NCBI GenBank assembly: GCA_041635755.1
Contig: JBFKUL010000001.1
Span: 1-37,448 of the forward strand
Source of the DNA: JBFKUL01 sp041635755
GTDB lineage: Bacteria > Pseudomonadota > Gammaproteobacteria > Burkholderiales > SG8-39
Direction: 5' to 3'
Length of the DNA: 37,448 nt
A program made the translations under genes and the position numbers. The notes beneath the pieces are model-generated. The model saw only the letters and a list, made by a program, of their open reading frames with translations, made no database searches and was not told the DNA's origin. This document shows, one piece after another, positions 33,426 to 37,448 of this stretch. The stretch's first letter is position 1. Each line of letters opens with the position of its first letter.

Positions 33426-35015
33426 CTACTTCAGCACCGGAGGCGTCTCGAACGAGTGGTAAGGCACCGGCGTCGGCAGGTGGGTCCACTCGAGCGAATC
33501 GGCGCCTTCCCAGGGCAGCTCGGGCGCCTTTTCGCCGCTCCTCAGTGCCTTCAGCACGATGTACAGAAACAGCAGCTGCGACAGGCCGAAGCCGAACGCG
33601 CCGATCGAGGAGATCTTGTTCCACATCTCGAACATCAGCGGGTAGTCCGGCACGCGGCGCGGCATGCCCGCGAGGCCCGAAAAGTGCTGTACGAAGAAGG
33701 TGACGTTGAAGAAGATCATCGTCAGCCAGAAGTGCACCTTGCCAAGGGTCTCGTCGTACATGCGCCCGGTCCACTTCGGAAGCCAGAAGTAGATTCCCGC
33801 GAATGCCGCAAACAGAGCTCCGGCCACCATGACGTAATGGAAGTGCGCGACCACGTAGTAGGTGTCGTGCAGCTGAATGTCGATCGGCACCAGCGACAGC
33901 ACCAGGCCGGTAAATCCGCCCAGTGTGAAAAGGACCAGGAATCCGATCGCGAACAACATCGGCGTCTCAAAAGTGAGCGACCCCTTCCACATGGTGGCGA
34001 CCCAGTTGAACACCTTGACCCCGGTGGGCACCGCGATCAGGGTGGTCGCGTACATGAAGAACAGCTGCCCGGTGACCGGCATGCCGACCGTATACATGTG
34101 ATGCGCCCATACGATGAACGACAGGATGGCGATGGCCGATGTCGCGTAGACCATCGACGCGTAGCCGAACAGCGGCTTGCGCGAGAACGCCGGCAGCACC
34201 TGTGAGACGACGCCAAATGCCGGCAACGCGATGATGTAGACCTCGGGATGGCCGAAGAACCAGAAGATATGCTGGTACAGCACCGGATCGCCGCCGCCCG
34301 CCGCGTTGAAGAACGTGGTGCCGAAGTGCCGGTCGGTGAGCGTCATGGTCACCGCCCCGGCCAGCACCGGCATCGCGGCCACCAGCAGGTACGCGGTGAT
34401 CAGCCAAGTCCAGCAGAATAGCGGCATCCTCATCAACGACATGCCCGGCGCGCGCATGTTGAGAATGGTGGTGATGATGTTGATCGAGCCCATGATCGAA
34501 CTCATCCCCAGCAGGTGGACCGCGAAGATTGTCAGGTCCATGCCGATGCCCATCTGCACCGTCAGCGGGGCGTACATGGTCCAGCCCACCCCCGGCGCGC
34601 CGCCCGGCACGAAGAACGAGATGATCAGCAGCGAGCCGGCGAAAGGCAGCAGCCAGAACGACCAGTTGTTCATCCGCGCAAACGCCATGTCGGGCGCACC
34701 GATTTGCATCGGAATCAGCCAGTTCGCGAAGCCGACGAACGCGGGCATGATTGCACCGAACACCATGATCAGACCGTGCATGGTGGTCATCTGGTTGAAG
34801 AAATCCGGATCGACCACCTGCAGGCCCGGCGAGAACAGCTCCGCACGAATGACCAGCGCCATCACGCCGCCGACCATGAACATGATGAAGCTGAACCACA
34901 GGTAGAGCGTGCCGATATCCTTGTGGTTAGTGGTGGTGATCCAGCGCATCACCCCACCGTAACCGCCCTGGTGGCCATGATCGTCATGCGCGTGGTTGTC
35001 GAGGACTGCGCTCAT
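33426..35015 (-). CDS. coxA: Cytochrome c oxidase subunit I
   Basis: A 529-aa catalytic subunit with twelve membrane segments. Heme a ligand His in TTMHGLIMVFG; D-pathway Asn/Asp residues in MPAFVGFANWLIPMQIGAPD and MAFARMNNW; WFFGHPEVYIIALPAFG gives the CuB His, cross-linked Tyr and the Glu of type A1 oxidases. HH in VWAHHMYT are CuB ligands; YATTLIAVPTGVKVFNW holds the K-pathway; HDTYYVVAHFHYVMVAG carries the heme a3 and heme a His. AGGAG precedes ATG 35015. It is part of coxB-coxA-ctaG-coxC. Confidence 0.98.
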   Translation of the reverse strand: MSAVLDNHAHDDHGHQGGYGGVMRWITTTNHKDIGTLYLWFSFIMFMVGGVMALVIRAELFSPGLQVVDPDFFNQMTTMHGLIMVFGAIMPAFVGFANWLIPMQIGAPDMAFARMNNWSFWLLPFAGSLLIISFFVPGGAPGVGWTMYAPLTVQMGIGMDLTIFAVHLLGMSSIMGSINIITTILNMRAPGMSLMRMPLFCWTWLITAYLLVAAMPVLAGAVTMTLTDRHFGTTFFNAAGGGDPVLYQHIFWFFGHPEVYIIALPAFGVVSQVLPAFSRKPLFGYASMVYATSAIAILSFIVWAHHMYTVGMPVTGQLFFMYATTLIAVPTGVKVFNWVATMWKGSLTFETPMLFAIGFLVLFTLGGFTGLVLSLVPIDIQLHDTYYVVAHFHYVMVAGALFAAFAGIYFWLPKWTGRMYDETLGKVHFWLTMIFFNVTFFVQHFSGLAGMPRRVPDYPLMFEMWNKISSIGAFGFGLSQLLFLYIVLKALRSGEKAPELPWEGADSLEWTHLPTPVPYHSFETPPVLK

Positions 35016-35060
35016 CGGGTATCTCCTGATTCCCTGATTCCGGTGTCTCCGCGCCCGCAG

Positions 35061-36218
35061 TTACTGGCGTAGCGCCTTGACGTCACTAGGCTGAACGGTC
35101 TCGCCCGTCTTGTTGCCCCAGGCGTTTCGCGTATAGGTGATGACCGAGGCAAGCTCTGCATCCGAGAGCTGCTGGCCGAACGCCGTCATGGCGGTGCCAG
35201 GCTTGCCATTCAGCATCAGCTTGATCTGGTCGTTCTTCGGCCCGAGCACGATCTTCGAGCCATCAAGCGCGGGAAATGCGGGCGGCACGCCTTTGCCGCT
35301 CAGCTGGTGGCAGGCGACACAATTGGCCGCGTACACCTTGGCGCCGCGCTGCGTGAGATCGTCCTGCGCGACTGCAGCAACTATGCTTTCGCCGCCGGTC
35401 GCGCTCAGTTTCTTCTTCTGTTCGCTGACCCAGACGGTATAGTCCTCGGGGCTGACCACGCGCACCACGATCGGCATGAAGCCGTGCTCCTTGCCGCACA
35501 GCTCGACGCATGCGCCGCGGAAGGTTCCGAGCGTGTCGGCCTTAAACCACATGTCGCGGATAAATCCGGGCATCGCGTCCTGCTTGGCCCCGAAGGCCGG
35601 GATCCACCAAGAGTGAATGACGTCCGCCGCCGTGGTCAGCACACGCACCTTCTTGCCGATCGGCACCACCATCTCGTTGTCCACCTCGCGCAAGTAGTGA
35701 TCGCCCTTGGGCGCGCGGCCCTCGATCTGGTCGCGCGGCGTGGTGGTGGTGGAGATGAAGCTGATTCCCTCGCCTTCACCCTTGATGTAGTCGTAGCCCC
35801 ACTTCCACTGATAGCCGGTGACCTTGATGGTGATGTCGGGGTTCGTCGTGTCCTTCTGTGCGACGACCGTCTTGGTGACGGGCCAGGCGATGATGATAAG
35901 GATGATCGCCGGGATGACCGTCCAGATGATCTCGACGGTCGTATTTTCGTGGAACTGCTCGGCCTTGTGCCCTCTCGATTTGCGGTGCGCATACACGGAA
36001 TAGAACATGAAGCCGAACACGCCAACGAACAACACGGTCACCAGAATCATGACGTATTCGTGCAGTCCGTGGATGTCATGCGCGATGCTCGACACCGCCG
36101 GCTGAAGGTTCCACTCGAGCGCCGCGGCCATTCCGGGCACTCCCGCGCCGAGCATGAGCGCCGCCCACAACGCCGATTTTGATGGCCGCGCAATCCTGCG
36201 TGCCGACATTTCCACCAT
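35061..36218 (-). CDS. coxB: Cytochrome c oxidase subunit II with fused cytochrome c domain (caa3 type)
   Basis: A 385-aa protein. A signal or anchor (SALWAALMLGAGVPGMAA) and two membrane segments (EYVMILVTVLFVGVFGFMFY, EIIWTVIPAIILIIIAWPV) lead to the CuA domain, with VIHSWWIPAFG and CVELCGKEHGFM (C-x3-C-x3-H-x2-M). After a linker, residues about 290-385 form a class I cytochrome c: NCVACHQLSG (CxxCH) and axial Met in GTAMTAFGQQL. ATG 36218 is chosen because GGGAGAGG lies 6-7 nt upstream; ATG 36239, overlapping DUF2244 by ATGA, is the alternative (392 aa). Confidence 0.96.
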   Translation of the reverse strand: MVEMSARRIARPSKSALWAALMLGAGVPGMAAALEWNLQPAVSSIAHDIHGLHEYVMILVTVLFVGVFGFMFYSVYAHRKSRGHKAEQFHENTTVEIIWTVIPAIILIIIAWPVTKTVVAQKDTTNPDITIKVTGYQWKWGYDYIKGEGEGISFISTTTTPRDQIEGRAPKGDHYLREVDNEMVVPIGKKVRVLTTAADVIHSWWIPAFGAKQDAMPGFIRDMWFKADTLGTFRGACVELCGKEHGFMPIVVRVVSPEDYTVWVSEQKKKLSATGGESIVAAVAQDDLTQRGAKVYAANCVACHQLSGKGVPPAFPALDGSKIVLGPKNDQIKLMLNGKPGTAMTAFGQQLSDAELASVITYTRNAWGNKTGETVQPSDVKALRQ

Positions 36219-36235
36219 CTTCGACCTCTCCCGAT

Positions 36236-36733
36236 TCATGCCTGCAACCGTTTCGCCAACTCCGCCGCAAGCTCGACGCGCGCTTCCGCATCGAGGTGGC
36301 GACCGATCTCCAATTCCGTCGCGGCATCGCGCAACGCCACGCGCGCGCCATAGCCTTCCTTTCTCTCGAGCCGCACCCGCGCGCGGCGCGGATCCAGCTC
36401 GTAACGCGCCAAGCGCTGCGCGTCCTCGATCTCAATGCTCAACCTGCCGTTCTCGAGATCGATGCGCTCGCAATCCGCCGCGTGCCGCGCAGTCACCGCG
36501 AAGGCGGCGCCGAGCAGCAGCACCTCGAGGCCGGCAAACGGCAGGATCATCCACGCGCCGAGCGCGGCGAACGCCGATGCGATGCCCACGCTAGCCAAAG
36601 CGAGCATCGCGAATACCTTCATCAGTCCGGCCGGGGAAATCGAGCAGTTGCGTCGCAACAGCAGCCGAAATCCGCTCGCCCTGTCCTCAAACCGAAGCTC
36701 GCGCCGCGGGATGTCGCTGATGACCGTGCCCAA
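36236..36733 (-). CDS. DUF2244 family membrane protein
   Basis: A 165-aa protein with two adjacent membrane segments (about 38-58 and 60-82) after the conserved RLLLRRNCSISPAGLM, the DUF2244 hallmark, and a C-terminal soluble part (RYELDPRRARVRLERKEG, VELAAELAKRL). It precedes coxB, its usual place in proteobacteria, with overlapping stop/start. TTG 36733 is the only start codon giving the full family N-terminus. Function unknown. Confidence 0.8.
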   Translation of the reverse strand: MGTVISDIPRRELRFEDRASGFRLLLRRNCSISPAGLMKVFAMLALASVGIASAFAALGAWMILPFAGLEVLLLGAAFAVTARHAADCERIDLENGRLSIEIEDAQRLARYELDPRRARVRLERKEGYGARVALRDAATELEIGRHLDAEARVELAAELAKRLQA

Positions 36734-36807
36734 GGAATTGTCTCGCGCTGAACGGATTCACGGCGCCCTTAGCATCCCGCGCCTCGGAAGCCGGAAAAAG
36801 CCCGGCT

Positions 36808-36836
36808 AAGTTACCATAAGCGCGCGGCCTTCTCAA
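36808..36836 (-). promoter_or_regulatory. Candidate promoter of the DUF2244-cox operon
   Basis: On the minus strand TTGAGA (36836-36831, 5 of 6 to consensus) is followed by 17 bp and TAACTT (36813-36808), with TGG just before it forming an extended -10. Start would be near 36801, about 68 nt before the TTG at 36733. An imperfect inverted repeat (36826-36847) overlaps the -35. Confidence 0.5.
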
Positions 36837-36881
36837 TCGAGAAAGCCGAGGTAAATCCATAGGTTCGCGCTTTTGAAGCCC

Positions 36882-37448
36882 TCAAGATCTTTTATGGCTG
36901 GCGAGGTCGAAGCGCACGATCGCCTTGCCCTCGCGGGCCCGTGGCGGCGCCTTCCAGGCGTGACCGTAGACCACTTCATAGGTCGCCGGAAGCCGCGCAT
37001 CGCGTACCTGCGCCGCCAAGCCCTGGCGCAGCCGCTCGCGAAAGCCTCGCCCGGCGAGCCCCCTGGGGCGCGACGTGAGCGCCGAGGATTGCCCGCTCGC
37101 GCGCAGATCGGCGAGGAACGCATCGCCGTCGCCATAGGTCAGGGTGACGACTTCCATATCCATTACCGGCGCCGAGAATCCCGCCGCCACCAACTGGTCG
37201 CCGAGGTCATGCATGTCCATGAATCGGTGAACACGGGCCGCACCCGCCGCCCGGCGCAACTCATTGAGCGTGTCGGGGCCGAGCGTGCTGAACATGAGCA
37301 AGCCTTCGGCATGCAGGATGCGACCGAACTCCTTGAATGCGGCGAGCGGCTCGCCGAGCCAATGCAACGCCATGTTAGACCACACCATGCCCACCGAGGC
37401 CCCGGCGATCGGCAGAGCCTCGAGCTGCGCACAAACCACGTCCGGCGA
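36882..37448 (-). CDS. bioC: Malonyl-ACP O-methyltransferase BioC, 5' end cut by window
   Basis: The last 188 residues of a SAM methyltransferase that starts pimelate synthesis for biotin by methylating malonyl-ACP. VGMVWSNMALHWLGEPLAAFKEFGRIL and GLLMFSTLGPDTLNELRRA are typical BioC segments; HRFMDMHDLGDQLVAAGFSAPVMDME and YEVVYGHAWKAP follow. The N-terminus and SAM motif I lie beyond 37448. The frame runs open through the edge, so the GTG at 37439 is probably an internal Val. Confidence 0.9.
   Translation of the reverse strand, partial: SPDVVCAQLEALPIAGASVGMVWSNMALHWLGEPLAAFKEFGRILHAEGLLMFSTLGPDTLNELRRAAGAARVHRFMDMHDLGDQLVAAGFSAPVMDMEVVTLTYGDGDAFLADLRASGQSSALTSRPRGLAGRGFRERLRQGLAAQVRDARLPATYEVVYGHAWKAPPRAREGKAIVRFDLASHKRS

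Noticed and set aside
33328..33774. N-terminal extension of ctaG
   Set aside because: It runs through coxA and the 31-aa gene in a shifted frame; CtaG proteins begin near MSAAGIN.

Overview
The window is GC-rich (mid-60s percent by eye), densely packed chromosomal DNA with no phage, insertion sequence, CRISPR or rRNA. Gene order and content point to a betaproteobacterium: a TPR gene-lolB-ispE-tRNA-Gln-prs-rplY-pth-ychF run, rsmD/coaD next to ftsY-ftsE-ftsX-rpoH, and a caa3-type cox cluster carrying the small DUF2244, DUF2970, DUF2909 and 31-residue proteins typical of that class. The cyoE form with NCLVEQKID also fits. Species cannot be told from the sequence alone.

Layout. 1-3693 (minus): a branched-chain/amide-type ABC importer, binding protein first, then livH, livM and livG (cut by the window edge), with a hairpin terminator between binding protein and permeases. 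3973-7173 (plus): an apparent operon of succinate-semialdehyde-type dehydrogenase (gabD), a membrane fatty acid desaturase and a small SAM methyltransferase. 7204-9048: typA/bipA. 9106-12347: a ChaN-like protein with a C-terminal PDZ domain, coupled to an M1-like metallopeptidase. 12386-14241: two coupled flavin split-barrel (PNPOx-like) proteins, the second fused to GAF and a probable winged helix. They face a hemerythrin-like protein (14261-15007, minus). 15220-15612: a small secreted protein of unknown function.

15878-22796 (minus): TPR protein, lolB, ispE, tRNA-Gln(TTG), prs, rplY, pth and ychF, covering envelope lipoprotein sorting, isoprenoid, PRPP and translation housekeeping. 22940-23749: mutM. 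23776-24835 (minus): rsmD and coaD. 24897-28382 (plus): ftsY-ftsE-ftsX, then rpoH, which is preceded by a near-perfect CIRCE operator.

28379-36733 (mostly minus): the cytochrome c oxidase region. coxB (with a fused cytochrome c domain), coxA, a 31-residue protein, ctaG, DUF2970 and coxC end at a strong terminator. After an opposite-strand DUF2909 gene come SURF1, a Sco-like membrane protein, cyoE and SCO1/SenC. Heme A synthase (ctaA), often found in such clusters, is absent here. The window ends inside bioC.

The less ordinary parts are the flavin/GAF/hemerythrin locus, the ChaN-PDZ plus divergent M1 pair, the CIRCE site on rpoH, and the ctaA-less cox cluster with two Sco-like proteins. All assignments come from reading motifs; no database search was run.
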